From the NCBI RefSeq assembly GCF_030540765.1, contig NZ_JAUOEL010000001.1, forward strand, positions 1,178,001-1,242,000: a stretch of DNA of 64,000 nt. The letters are read 5' to 3'. The position numbers were made by a program, and so were the translations under genes. This DNA comes from Flavivirga jejuensis. GTDB taxonomy: Bacteria; Bacteroidota; Bacteroidia; Flavobacteriales; Flavobacteriaceae. Under the pieces are notes generated by a model that ran no database searches, had not been told where the DNA came from, and saw nothing but the letters and a program-made list of their open reading frames with translations. Positions 42,648 through 51,697 of this stretch are shown one piece after another. The number at the start of each line of letters is the position of its first letter. Position 1 is the stretch's first letter.

Positions 42648-44384
42648 ATGCGAAAGCACATAAAAAAAATATTAGTTGTAGTAATTACATTAAGTGCAAC
42701 AATTTCTTTTTCACAAGATAAAATAAAAGACACGATTAATACTGGGGTTATTGATGTAGTAAAACCATATACCCCAACAATATCTGATGCATTTAAAGTA
42801 AAAGAAACTCCGTCTTTAGAGGATGAAACTACAGAAACTAAAAAGGAAATTAAATACAATATTTTTTCATTTCCAGTAGCATCAACATTCACACCAGCAA
42901 AAGGAAAAGCTGCGATTGTAGAAAAAAGAAAACCAATAAAATTATTTGATAATTACGCAACATTAGGTGTTGGTACTTATACAACTATTCTTGGCGAAGT
43001 ATACTTAAATCATGCTATTAGTAGAACCGAAAGTGTAGGAGGTTATATAAGTCATCATTCATCCCAGGGCGGTATTGAAGATCTGTCCTTTGATGATAAT
43101 TTTTCTAACTCTAAGATCAATGTGAATTACTCAAGTCGATTAAGAGATTTGGCATGGAATGTTGAAGGCGGGTTTAAGCACCAAACCTATAATTGGTATG
43201 GAGTACCAGAATCTCAAATAGTTGCAGCAAGTACCAATGGTATTGATGTAGAGCATTCTTTTTTTAGTGGTCATTTTGGAGCCGATATTACATTTGAAGA
43301 CACCTATATTAATTCAGGAAGTTTCTTTTTCAGACGTTTTGGAGATAATCAGGCTTCTGGAGAAAACAGGTTTATAGCTAAAGCTAAAATAGATATCCCC
43401 ATTAATGATGTAGAAATATCTACAGATATTAAGTTTGATTATTTAGGCGGGACATTTGATAGAAGTTATACAACAAATACAGAATTTAACTATGGAAATT
43501 TTCAAGCAGGGATCTCATCAACTTACGAAATGAAGCAAGATGATTTAACAGTTAACTTAGGTATTTCTGCTTATTATTTAAGAGATTCTGAAGCAAAGGA
43601 AAGCAAGGTTTACATTTACCCTAATATCACTGCAACGTATAGATTGGTAAACGATGTATTGATTGTTTATGGAGGTATAGAAGGAGACTTAATTCAAAAT
43701 TCGTATTACGATTTTGCTACAGAAAATCCCTTTGTGTCTCCTACCTTATTTATAATACCAACAGATCAATTATACAACGCATATATTGGCTTAAAAGGAA
43801 AACTGTCTAGTAATATGAGTTATAATATTAGCGGACATTATTTAGCCGATAGAAATAAAGCACTTTATAAAACGAATGTTATAAGAAACTTGACACCTCA
43901 GAATAATTATAATTACGGGAATTCGTTTGGAATTGTGTATGATGATGTGGATACTTTTGGGGTCGCAGGAGAAATAAATGTAGATGTAAATAGGAACTTT
44001 AAATTAGGCTTAAAAGCAGAATATTTTAGTTATTCAACAGAAGATGAAGTAGAAGCATGGAATTTACCAGATATTAAAGGATCATTATTTTTAGACTATC
44101 AAATAGACGAGCATTGGTTTGCAGGTGCTAATTTATTCTATATTGGCGAACGTAAAGATCAATTGGTACTGGAAGGTTCTTTACTTCCAGATCCTCTATC
44201 CACGACTGTTGTTTTAGATAGTTATTTTGATGCCAATGCACATGTAGGGTATCATGTTAACGAACAATTATCGGTATTTGCAAAAGCTAATAATATAGCC
44301 AATGATGGTTATCAACGTTGGCAAAGTTTTCCAGTACAAAGTATTCAGTTTTTAGCAGGAGCTACTTATAAGTTTGACTTCTAA
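42648..44384 (+). CDS. TonB-receptor-like outer-membrane barrel without plug
   Basis: 578 residues from the ATG at 42648, which places a proper signal peptide (MRKHIKKILVVVITLSATIS) at the N-terminus; an upstream TTG frame is not convincing. After 'TPTISDAFKVKETPSLED' the protein is almost all amphipathic beta strands ('YATLGVGTYTTILGEVYLNH', 'FGADITFEDTYINSGSFFF', 'VHFQ'-type end 'SIQFLAGATYKFDF' with terminal Phe). A plug domain of about 150 residues is not seen, so this is a barrel-only relative of TonB receptors. Probably partners with the TPR protein upstream. Confidence 0.8.
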   Translation: MRKHIKKILVVVITLSATISFSQDKIKDTINTGVIDVVKPYTPTISDAFKVKETPSLEDETTETKKEIKYNIFSFPVASTFTPAKGKAAIVEKRKPIKLFDNYATLGVGTYTTILGEVYLNHAISRTESVGGYISHHSSQGGIEDLSFDDNFSNSKINVNYSSRLRDLAWNVEGGFKHQTYNWYGVPESQIVAASTNGIDVEHSFFSGHFGADITFEDTYINSGSFFFRRFGDNQASGENRFIAKAKIDIPINDVEISTDIKFDYLGGTFDRSYTTNTEFNYGNFQAGISSTYEMKQDDLTVNLGISAYYLRDSEAKESKVYIYPNITATYRLVNDVLIVYGGIEGDLIQNSYYDFATENPFVSPTLFIIPTDQLYNAYIGLKGKLSSNMSYNISGHYLADRNKALYKTNVIRNLTPQNNYNYGNSFGIVYDDVDTFGVAGEINVDVNRNFKLGLKAEYFSYSTEDEVEAWNLPDIKGSLFLDYQIDEHWFAGANLFYIGERKDQLVLEGSLLPDPLSTTVVLDSYFDANAHVGYHVNEQLSVFAKANNIANDGYQRWQSFPVQSIQFLAGATYKFDF

Positions 44385-44451
44385 TTCCCACGGGGAATCC
44401 ATTTTAAACTAATTCGTATTCAATCTATAAGATTCCTGCCTCTGCAGGAAT
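44384..44451. repeat. Two REP-like palindromes between convergent genes
   Basis: ATTCCCACGGGGAAT (44384-44398) and ATTCCTGCCTCTGCAGGAAT (44432-44451). The second overlaps the 3' end of the methyltransferase gene on the minus strand and supplies the codons for its last residues (IPAEAGIL). Confidence 0.7.
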
Positions 44452-45141
44452 TAGCCGTGCTAAGTAGTCAAAATGTTTACCTTCTAAAACCAGTTCACAT
44501 TTTAAACCAACGGTTTCGCAAGCCATCTTTAAAGTTTCAAAATCTAAATAGAGCCATTTCATAGGAACTTCTTCTTCACCTTTATAGCTTAAAAAGTAAT
44601 CCAGTTCACCATAATAGCTGGAGTTAGTATCGATCCAGAAACCACCATCTTCATCTTCATACATATATTTAATATCAGAAGAATCGATTAAAATTTGTCC
44701 CTTAAGGTTTAATAAACTTTTTAAATGAGATAAGTACTTCGATACGTGGATCAATTCTTGAAAAATCCCAGTACCATTCATCAAAAGTAAAATAGTATCA
44801 AAGGATCCAGTTTCATCTAAAACATTCTTTTCTTCAGCATAAATAACCTTACGTTTTTTAGCTACTTCAATAGCACCTTTAGAAATGTCGATCGCTTTTA
44901 CTTTTAAGCCTTTTTCTTGTAAAAACAAACTATGACTTCCAGTGCCGCAACCTACATCTAAAACAGAACCTTTAGCTAGTTTTAAAGCTTTTTGCTCTAA
45001 ACTCGGCATATCTTTAAAATCACGAAATAAATAAGGAAGAGGTAATATATCTTCATCAGAAATACTCGTAGAAGTCATAATGTCTTCGGTATAGTTTCCG
45101 TTTTGGTAATCTAATAAAGCATTTCCGAAAAGGTCTTTCAT
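44425..45141 (-). CDS. Class I SAM-dependent methyltransferase
   Basis: 238 residues. Motif I 'GSVLDVGCGTGSHSLFLQEKG' region near 57-75, 'VKAIDISKGAIEVAKKR', 'FDTILLLMNGTGIFQEL' and 'LLNLKGQILIDSSDIKYMYED' are clear. The N-terminus 'MKDLFGNALLDYQNGNYTED' is typical for a flavobacterial group of these enzymes. The C-terminus ends in 'LIPAEAGIL', read from a REP-like palindrome rather than from the original gene. Substrate unknown. Convergent with the outer-membrane barrel gene, divergent from the YkgJ-like gene. Confidence 0.85.
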   Translation of the reverse strand: MKDLFGNALLDYQNGNYTEDIMTSTSISDEDILPLPYLFRDFKDMPSLEQKALKLAKGSVLDVGCGTGSHSLFLQEKGLKVKAIDISKGAIEVAKKRKVIYAEEKNVLDETGSFDTILLLMNGTGIFQELIHVSKYLSHLKSLLNLKGQILIDSSDIKYMYEDEDGGFWIDTNSSYYGELDYFLSYKGEEEVPMKWLYLDFETLKMACETVGLKCELVLEGKHFDYLARLIPAEAGIL

Positions 45142-45157
45142 TTATAAATTTTTTGTT

Positions 45158-45207
45158 ATTCCCACAAGGGCAGGGATCTATTCGCCATGCTGAGCTTGTT
45201 TCAGCAT
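45158..45207. repeat. Palindromic repeats between divergent genes
   Basis: ATTCCCACAAGGGCAGGGAT (45158-45177) followed by ATGCTGAGCTTGTTTCAGCAT minus its final T shown here (45187-45207, GCTGA..TCAGC stem). Both are of the short intergenic palindrome type common in Flavobacteriaceae. Confidence 0.6.
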
Positions 45208-45234
45208 CTCATCTAAAAATATTACTTTTACACC

Positions 45235-45726
45235 ATGCAAGATATCATTAAAAACCTTCCAAAGCTCGCCAAAGATAAGCATAACGAAAACAAAAAAATC
45301 TTTGCGAAACTAAAAAAGAAACCGCCTAAAAATCTGGATTATATCATGCAAGAATTACATGATAAAGAGTTTGAGCGTACCGATTGTTTAGAATGTGCGA
45401 ATTGCTGTAAAACAACAGGTCCGCTATTTACGGATAAAGATATTGAGCGAATTTCGAAACACTTTAAACAAAAACCACAACAGTTTATAAATCAATATTT
45501 ACGTATTGATGAAGATAATGATTATGTATTGCAAAGTGTACCCTGTACTTTTTTAGGTGCAGATAATTATTGTTCCATTTATGGAGTGCGACCAAAAGCT
45601 TGCAGAGAATTTCCACATACAGACAGAAAAAAATTTCAACAAATATCAAATCTCACATTAAAGAATGTTGCTATGTGCCCTGCAGCTTTTAATATTGTTG
45701 AGGACATGAAAAAAAGAATAAAATAG
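45235..45726 (+). CDS. YkgJ-family cysteine-cluster protein
   Basis: 163 residues. Cysteines are laid out as the family requires: Cys51, 54, 57, 58 in 'CLECANCCKTTG', Cys104 and 113 in 'PCTFLGADNYCSIY', Cys123 in 'RPKACREFP' and Cys148. The pattern binds a metal or Fe-S cluster (zinc/iron-chelating family PF03692). The N-terminus is lysine-rich. The substrate is unknown; relatives act in modifying or chelating roles. A sterol-desaturase-type gene follows 22 bp on, on the same strand. Confidence 0.88.
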   Translation: MQDIIKNLPKLAKDKHNENKKIFAKLKKKPPKNLDYIMQELHDKEFERTDCLECANCCKTTGPLFTDKDIERISKHFKQKPQQFINQYLRIDEDNDYVLQSVPCTFLGADNYCSIYGVRPKACREFPHTDRKKFQQISNLTLKNVAMCPAAFNIVEDMKKRIK

Positions 45727-45748
45727 TATATTTAGTAAAAATATACTA

Positions 45749-46585
45749 TTGGAAACCATTTTAAATTATTTTGAAACAATTCCTTCACTACATAGAGGGA
45801 TAATTATTGTGGGAGGGTTAACCTTCTTTTGGATTATTGAAGGGGTCGTACCTTTATTTGGATTTAGTTACAAAAAATGGAAACATGCTATACCAAACAT
45901 ATTCTTTACACTAACAACAGTACTTATAAACCTTCCCTTAGCGTTTTTGTTTTTAAAATCATCAGATTGGGTGGTTGCTAATAATTTCGGAATTCTTAAT
46001 TGGCTTCCAGAAATGCCAATATGGTTGTATGGTATTTTAGGAATTTTTCTAATAGACTTTATAGGTGCCTATGTGCCACATTTAATTGAGCATAAAGTAA
46101 AACCATTGTGGATGGTACATTTGGTACATCATTCAGATCATCATGTAGATACAACTACAGCGAATAGACATCATCCGTTAGAGAGTCTAATTCGTTATGT
46201 ATTCACTTTAATGGGGATATTTATTATAGGCACACCAATAGCTTTAGTTCTGTTGTATCAGTCATTATCGGTTGTCGCAACACAATTTAATCATGCCAAT
46301 ATAAAATTACCTAAAAAAGTAGATGATTTGTTAAGTTATGTTATCGTATCACCAGATATGCATAAAGTACACCATCATTATAAGCTACCATATACAGATT
46401 CTAATTACGGAAATATTTTTTCTGTTTGGGATAGACTTTTTGGAACCTATATGAAACTTGATACCAACAAAATTATTTATGGTGTTGATGTTTTTCCAGA
46501 TGAAAAAGAAAATAGTAATATCAAAGATTTGCTAAAACAACCGTTTCAGACATATAGAAAACCGACGACTTCTATAGATGACTAA
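45749..46585 (+). CDS. Fatty acid hydroxylase / sterol desaturase family membrane enzyme
   Basis: 278 residues from a TTG start (TTG GAA ACC ATT). Four or five membrane helices and the histidine boxes of the di-iron family: 'HLIEH', 'HLVHHSDHHVD', 'NRHHPLE' and 'DMHKVHHHYKLPYTDSNYG'. It would hydroxylate or desaturate a lipid in the inner membrane using O2. In flavobacteria candidates include ornithine or sphingolipid-type lipids; no sterols are expected. Likely co-transcribed with the YkgJ-like gene. Confidence 0.88.
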   Translation: METILNYFETIPSLHRGIIIVGGLTFFWIIEGVVPLFGFSYKKWKHAIPNIFFTLTTVLINLPLAFLFLKSSDWVVANNFGILNWLPEMPIWLYGILGIFLIDFIGAYVPHLIEHKVKPLWMVHLVHHSDHHVDTTTANRHHPLESLIRYVFTLMGIFIIGTPIALVLLYQSLSVVATQFNHANIKLPKKVDDLLSYVIVSPDMHKVHHHYKLPYTDSNYGNIFSVWDRLFGTYMKLDTNKIIYGVDVFPDEKENSNIKDLLKQPFQTYRKPTTSIDD

Positions 46586-46664
46586 TATTTTTTCTATCAT
46601 TCGGTTTTATTGGTCTCAAATGGAGTTAAAACTATGTACTTTAGTGCATGTCGCTTTCAGCTTC

Positions 46665-46776
46665 TAAAAACTTTTGACACGAATTTCACGAATTCACGCG
46701 AATTCAGTTTTTACCATATTTCACGAAGCAGACTTTCAGTCTGCCAAAACGAACCTATGGACTGGAAGTCCATAGG
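46665..46776. repeat. Cluster of short inverted repeats
   Basis: In the 339-bp gene-free stretch 46586-46924: a 'CACGAATTTCACGAATTCA' tract at about 46678, the hairpin GCAGACTTTCAGTCTGC (46728-46744), and the 10-bp stem CCTATGGACT / AGTCCATAGG with a GGA loop (46754-46776). The second hairpin core recurs reversed at 49779-49793. No gene is supported here. Confidence 0.65.
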
Positions 46777-46924
46777 AGTGGTTTATTTTTTAGAAGTGTA
46801 ATTAACCCTTTCTTATCTTACTAAAAAATTATGCAAATAGCTAAATGAAAAAGTTTAAATCACTTTACAAATAACCTTTATTAATAAAGTTAAAGGAATC
46901 CCAGAATTAACGAATAAAATTAGA

Positions 46925-48223
46925 TTAATCGTAAATTAGATACTTGCTTCGTGTTTTTTTAAAAGCTTCCAAATCATCTTGCCAAGTAGCTTTAATCTCT
47001 GTTTCACTTAGACCTGCTTCAATCTGTTGTTGTAACTTATCCGTTCCAGCATGCTTTGTGAAATTGTTTGTATTGAAGAATAATGATTTATCCGTTGCGT
47101 TTTTATATGCGTCAATAACCCATTTTAGAGTCATAACACCATTTAGTGCTTCATCTTTTAGATCCTTACCGTAGCAAAGAACGTTTTTATGTTTTGGATA
47201 TTTAGCGCCAAAATTTGCAATAGGCGTATAGTTAAACTTAAGAAGTTCTTTGTTTAAAAAAGGCGCTCCATATCGCTGAAACTGAAATTCGGTACCACGA
47301 CCAGCATTTATATTAGTGCCTTCAAAAAGACCAAGACTAGGATATAATTTTATGGCTTGATCGTTTGGTAAATTTGGTGAAGGTCTAATAGGTAAACTAT
47401 AAAAAGTGTTGTGTGTGTAATTTTTTATTGGAATAATGATTATTTCACAAGAGGCATTATTTTCTAACCATTTTTCGCCGTTAATCATTTGTGCGTATTC
47501 GCCAATAGTCATGCCATGTACCAATGGTATAGCATGCATTCCTAAGAAACTTTTATTTTCAATTTCTAAAGTAGGACCGTCAATATAATGCCCATTTGGG
47601 TTGGGTCTATCTAATATTAAAACAGGAATACCTTGTTTCGCACAAGCTTCCATAATATAATGTAGTGTAGAAATATAAGTGTAAAATCGAACACCCACAT
47701 CCTGAATATCGAAAACAACAATATCTAAATCTTCAAGTTGTTCTTTAGTAGGTTTTTTGTTTTTTCCATACAGGGATACAAGCGGTAAGTTCGTTTTAGT
47801 ATCAATACCATCTTTAATTAATTCGCCAGCATCTACACGACCTCGAAAACCATGTTCTGGAGAAAATACTTTTTTAACAGCAACTTTTAAAGCCATTAAA
47901 GAGTCAACTAAATGAATCATGGTATCTTTTTCAACAATGCGACCAGGAGATTGCTCATTCGTTTCTGGATCTACAAGCATCATTTGCTGTTTCTTTTTCT
48001 TAAATATTACTGAAGTTTGATTAGCAACAATACCAATACGTTTTCCTTTTAATAAAGGTAAATAAATTTCAGTTTGATTAGCGCCAACAATAATGATACT
48101 ATCACTCTTTATAGCACGCTCTGTTTTATTTTTAGTCACTATTTTATTCTTAGCTTTAGAAGCACAAGAAATCATTACAAAAACAAATAATAAAACTGTA
48201 TTTTTGAAAACACTAAACCTCAT
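46925..48223 (-). CDS. NamZ-like exo-beta-N-acetylmuramidase (DUF1343) lipoprotein
   Basis: 432 residues. Lipoprotein signal with lipobox 'MISC' at about residue 17-20, so anchored in an envelope membrane. The body has the DUF1343 blocks 'KGKRIGIVANQTSV', 'KVFSPEHGFRGRVDAGE', 'LVSLYGKNKKPT', 'IVFDIQDVGVRFYTYISTLHY', 'LDRPNPNG', 'PLVHGMTIGEYA' and 'PNLPNDQAIKLYPSLGLFEGTNINAGRGT'. NamZ releases terminal MurNAc from peptidoglycan fragments for recycling. Divergent from the permease gene with only 8 bp between start codons. Confidence 0.9.
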   Translation of the reverse strand: MRFSVFKNTVLLFVFVMISCASKAKNKIVTKNKTERAIKSDSIIIVGANQTEIYLPLLKGKRIGIVANQTSVIFKKKKQQMMLVDPETNEQSPGRIVEKDTMIHLVDSLMALKVAVKKVFSPEHGFRGRVDAGELIKDGIDTKTNLPLVSLYGKNKKPTKEQLEDLDIVVFDIQDVGVRFYTYISTLHYIMEACAKQGIPVLILDRPNPNGHYIDGPTLEIENKSFLGMHAIPLVHGMTIGEYAQMINGEKWLENNASCEIIIIPIKNYTHNTFYSLPIRPSPNLPNDQAIKLYPSLGLFEGTNINAGRGTEFQFQRYGAPFLNKELLKFNYTPIANFGAKYPKHKNVLCYGKDLKDEALNGVMTLKWVIDAYKNATDKSLFFNTNNFTKHAGTDKLQQQIEAGLSETEIKATWQDDLEAFKKTRSKYLIYD

Positions 48224-48231
48224 ATGATAAT

Positions 48232-49467
48232 TTGAATTACGAATTTTTTATAGCTAAACGCATTATTGGTAGTAAAGCGTATAAAAGTAGTATATCGGCA
48301 CCAATAATAAAAATTGGAATAGCAGCAATTGCTATTGGTATTGTTGTTATGATGATTGCTATAGCAACAGGTATAGGCTTACAACAAAAAATACGTGATA
48401 AAGTAGTCGCATTTAATGGACACGTTACTATTACCAATTTTGATAGTAATAACTCTCAAGAAAGTATTGTTCCTATCTCAAAAGACCAAGAATTTTATCC
48501 AGAATTTAATACTGTTGAAGGCATTGCTCATATCCAGGCAGTAGCATCAAAATTTGGGATTATTAGAACCGAAACCGATTTTGAAGGTGTTTATTTAAAA
48601 GGCGTAGGGGCAGATTATAATTGGAACTATTTTGAAGCCTTTTTATTAGAAGGAAAGCTTCCGGATTATTCAGGTAAACGAAATGAAGACATCTTAATAT
48701 CTCAATATTTAGCTAATAGGTTGAAACTAAAACTTAATGAAACATTACAAATGGTGTTTCGAAAAGACGATCCTGTAAAACCACCAAATATTATTACCTA
48801 TCGTATTGTAGGAATTTATAATTCAGGATTTCAAGATTTTGATGCAAACTATCTTGTGGGAGATATGCGTCATTTGCAAAGAATAAATGGATGGGAGGAT
48901 GATCAAGTTGGAAATTTTGAGGTGTTTATTGATGATTACGATGAAATAGATAGAAAAGGTATCGAAATATATCAAAACATTCCTTCAGTACTTAATGCAG
49001 AGACTATTACCAATAAATTTAGTTCGATTTTTGATTGGATACAAATTTTCGATACAAATATTTACGGCATAATAGGTATCATGATACTTGTAGCAGGAAT
49101 TAACATGATAACCGCATTGCTTGTTTTAATATTAGAACGCACGCAAATGATAGGCATATTAAAAGCATTAGGAAGTAACAATTGGAGCATCCGTAAGCTG
49201 TTTTTGTATAATGCATCATACTTGATTTTTCTTGGGTTATTATGGGGTAATATTATTGGGTTAGGACTTCTATTTGCTCAAAAATATTTTAAATTATTTC
49301 CATTAGATCCAAGCGTGTATTATGTTACAGAAGCTCCTGTTTATCTAAGCTTTGGTTACGTTTTAGGATTAAACGTAGGCACGCTTATACTTTGCTTACT
49401 TATGCTATTAGTACCATCGTATATCATTACAAAAATATCCCCGGTAAAAGCTATTAGATTCGAATGA
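48232..49467 (+). CDS. FtsX-like ABC permease (LolC/E type)
   Basis: 411 residues from a TTG start (LNYEFFIAKRIIGSKAY); an ATG at 48225 is closed by a stop two codons later. One N-terminal membrane helix, a large extracytoplasmic domain (about 65-270) and three C-terminal helices with 'LVLILERTQMIGILKALGSNNWSIRKLFLYNA', the coupling loop of MacB/LolC permeases. Resembles lipoprotein-releasing permeases. The ATPase partner is not adjacent. Followed by a 634-bp repeat-rich gap. Confidence 0.85.
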   Translation: MNYEFFIAKRIIGSKAYKSSISAPIIKIGIAAIAIGIVVMMIAIATGIGLQQKIRDKVVAFNGHVTITNFDSNNSQESIVPISKDQEFYPEFNTVEGIAHIQAVASKFGIIRTETDFEGVYLKGVGADYNWNYFEAFLLEGKLPDYSGKRNEDILISQYLANRLKLKLNETLQMVFRKDDPVKPPNIITYRIVGIYNSGFQDFDANYLVGDMRHLQRINGWEDDQVGNFEVFIDDYDEIDRKGIEIYQNIPSVLNAETITNKFSSIFDWIQIFDTNIYGIIGIMILVAGINMITALLVLILERTQMIGILKALGSNNWSIRKLFLYNASYLIFLGLLWGNIIGLGLLFAQKYFKLFPLDPSVYYVTEAPVYLSFGYVLGLNVGTLILCLLMLLVPSYIITKISPVKAIRFE

Positions 49468-50101
49468 TTACTAATATTTTGAACGTTTCTTCCTCTTAAT
49501 AAAGTCTTGCTAAATTCATTTCGAAAAGCGCCAAAAGCGTGACGTGAGAATCTGTTTGTCGTTTACTTCAATTTATGTTTTGAGTTTGTAATAGACAGAT
49601 TGTTATACTTCGACACTATTTGGTGAGGGCTAGTTGTTCCTCCCTTACAATGCTGGGAGTACCCACAAATATTAATACATAGATATGCTTAAAAAATAAT
49701 ATTATGTAAAAAGGCAGGCACTAATTTCACGAATTTTCCTGCCTACCAGTAGATTTCAAACCTGTATAGGTATTATCACAGACTGAAAGTCTGATTCGTG
49801 TTTATTGTAGGCATAGGGATCTCAAATACAATGAGATTCTATTCGTGTAAATTTGTGCAACCAGCCATTCGGCAGGCTGGTTCGTGTCTTAATTATCGTT
49901 TGATGCTCAGGCTTTAGTTTGCTGCCATAGTTTATATAGATTAAAGTTATATAGGAAAAATAACTTAAAAAAATGTGGGTACACCGTGGCTTACAATGAC
50001 GTAAAATAGAGAGTCAGCCTTCCGCTAAGTAGAAGAGTTCCAAAGACTAATACTACAATTACCAACTTTTTAACTTAAATTTACAAAGTGAATTTAGACT
50101 T
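49468..50101. other. Gene-free, hairpin-rich intergenic region
   Basis: No coding sequence is supported. It contains several short inverted repeats: AGGCAGG/CCTGCCT (49712-49744), CAGACTGAAAGTCTG (49779-49793), an ATCTCA/TGAGAT pair around 49817-49837, and ACCAGCC/GGCTGGT (49860-49881), together with 'TTTCACGAATTTTC'-type tracts as in 46586-46924. The promoter of the following gene must lie in the last ~100 bp. Confidence 0.6.
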
Positions 50102-51460
50102 ATGGAATACGCTGAAAATATATTAGGCACTATTGGTAATACGCCATTAGTGAAATTAAATAAACTAGTTGAAGAATTGCCGTGTCTGGTATTAGCAAAA
50201 TACGAAACATTTAATCCTGGTAATTCTGTAAAAGATAGAATGGCCGTAAAAATGATTGAAGATGCCGAGGCAGACGGGCGATTAAAGCCAGGAGGAACCA
50301 TTATTGAAGGAACATCTGGAAATACAGGAATGGGATTGGCCTTAGCAGCTATAGTAAAAGGTTATAAAATGATTTGTGTTATAAGTGATAAGCAGAGTAA
50401 GGAAAAAATGGACATCTTAAGAGCTGTAGGCAGTAAAGTTGTAGTGTGTCCAACAAATGTGAATCCAGAAGATCCAAAATCATATTATTCAACCTCAAAA
50501 CGACTTGCAGAAGAAACACCAAACTCTTGGTATGTAAATCAGTATGATAACTTAAGTAATACTGCAGCACATTACGAAAGCACGGGGCCAGAAATATGGA
50601 AACAAACCGATGGTAAGATAACTCATTTCTTGGTAGGGGTAGGAACAGGAGGCACCATATCTGGAGTTGGTAATTATTTAAAAGAGCAAAACCCAAATGT
50701 GAAGATTTGGGGTGTAGATACCTATGGCTCTGTTTTTAAAAAATATCATGAAACAGGAATATTCGATGAAAACGAAATTTACCCATACATTACAGAAGGT
50801 ATAGGAGAAGACATTCTACCAAAAAATGTTGATTTTAATGTTATAGATGGATTTACTAAAGTTACAGATAAAGATGCCGCAATTTATACACAAAAATTAG
50901 CAAAAGAAGAAGGGATGTTTCTTGGTAATTCTGCTGGAGCTGCTATAAAAGGACTTCTTCAATTAAAAGATCATTTTAATAAAGAAGATGTTGTTGTGGT
51001 TTTATTTCACGATCATGGGAGTCGCTATGTAGGTAAAATGTTTAATGATGAATGGATGCGAGATCGTGGCTTTATTGAAGATGAACTAACCTGTGCACAA
51101 GACATTATTAAAAACCATGTAGATAAACCTTTGATAACTGCTAAAACAGAAGAATTAGTATCTCATGCTATTGAGCGTATGAAGACATATAAAATTTCCC
51201 AAATACCAGTCGAAGATTCAACAGGATTTGTAGGTGCTATTGATGAAGCAGATTTGTTACGGAAATATATTGAAAACAAAGATATTTCAGATTTACCTAT
51301 TAAAGAAGTTATGCATAAACCGTTTCCAATAGTTACTAAAAACACACCTATTGAAGCTATTTCTAAATTAATAGATAGAGATAATAATGCTGTATTGGTA
51401 AAATTAAATGATGGCACATATCAAATCATTACTAAGTATGATATTATTAGCGTATTATAA
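50102..51460 (+). CDS. Cystathionine beta-synthase-like PLP enzyme with CBS domains
   Basis: 452 residues. The catalytic domain has Lys44 in 'NPGNSVKDRMA' (PLP Schiff base), 'EGTSGNTGMGLA' (phosphate/substrate loop), and 'GVGTGGTISGVGNYLKEQN'. Residues from about 335 to the end are two CBS domains ('ELVSHAIERMKTYKISQIPV', 'PIEAISKLIDRDNNAVLV'). Domain order and length match CBS (serine plus homocysteine to cystathionine) or a CBS-domain cysteine synthase. The CBS part would allow control by an adenine nucleotide or SAM. Single gene with its own terminator. Confidence 0.9.
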   Translation: MEYAENILGTIGNTPLVKLNKLVEELPCLVLAKYETFNPGNSVKDRMAVKMIEDAEADGRLKPGGTIIEGTSGNTGMGLALAAIVKGYKMICVISDKQSKEKMDILRAVGSKVVVCPTNVNPEDPKSYYSTSKRLAEETPNSWYVNQYDNLSNTAAHYESTGPEIWKQTDGKITHFLVGVGTGGTISGVGNYLKEQNPNVKIWGVDTYGSVFKKYHETGIFDENEIYPYITEGIGEDILPKNVDFNVIDGFTKVTDKDAAIYTQKLAKEEGMFLGNSAGAAIKGLLQLKDHFNKEDVVVVLFHDHGSRYVGKMFNDEWMRDRGFIEDELTCAQDIIKNHVDKPLITAKTEELVSHAIERMKTYKISQIPVEDSTGFVGAIDEADLLRKYIENKDISDLPIKEVMHKPFPIVTKNTPIEAISKLIDRDNNAVLVKLNDGTYQIITKYDIISVL

Positions 51461-51490
51461 TTAGTAGTAAATAAATATATTAGAAAAGGA

Positions 51491-51520
51491 ATCCTGAATA
51501 AACTTTTCAGGATTTTTTTA
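51491..51520 (+). terminator. Rho-independent terminator
   Basis: ATCCTGA (51491-51497) pairs with TCAGGAT (51507-51513), followed by seven T, 31 bp after the stop of the cystathionine beta-synthase-like gene. The rest of the 51461-51697 gap is AT-rich and gene-free. Confidence 0.75.
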
Positions 51521-51697
51521 TTTAATTCAAAATAAGTAGGTATTTATTTACAAAAAGTACTATTTTTGTGTTTTTACTTCAATTTGTGTAAGTGAAAACT
51601 TCAAAAAAAGTTTTGTTTACATTGAATTTTGTTATATTTTCGATGAAATGTATTTTTTTTACGATTAAGTGAATTTAATCTAACGATTAACCCAAAA

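Noticed and set aside
46610-46801. Plus-strand frame of 63 codons
   Set aside because: It runs through a cluster of hairpin repeats and has no protein-like pattern.
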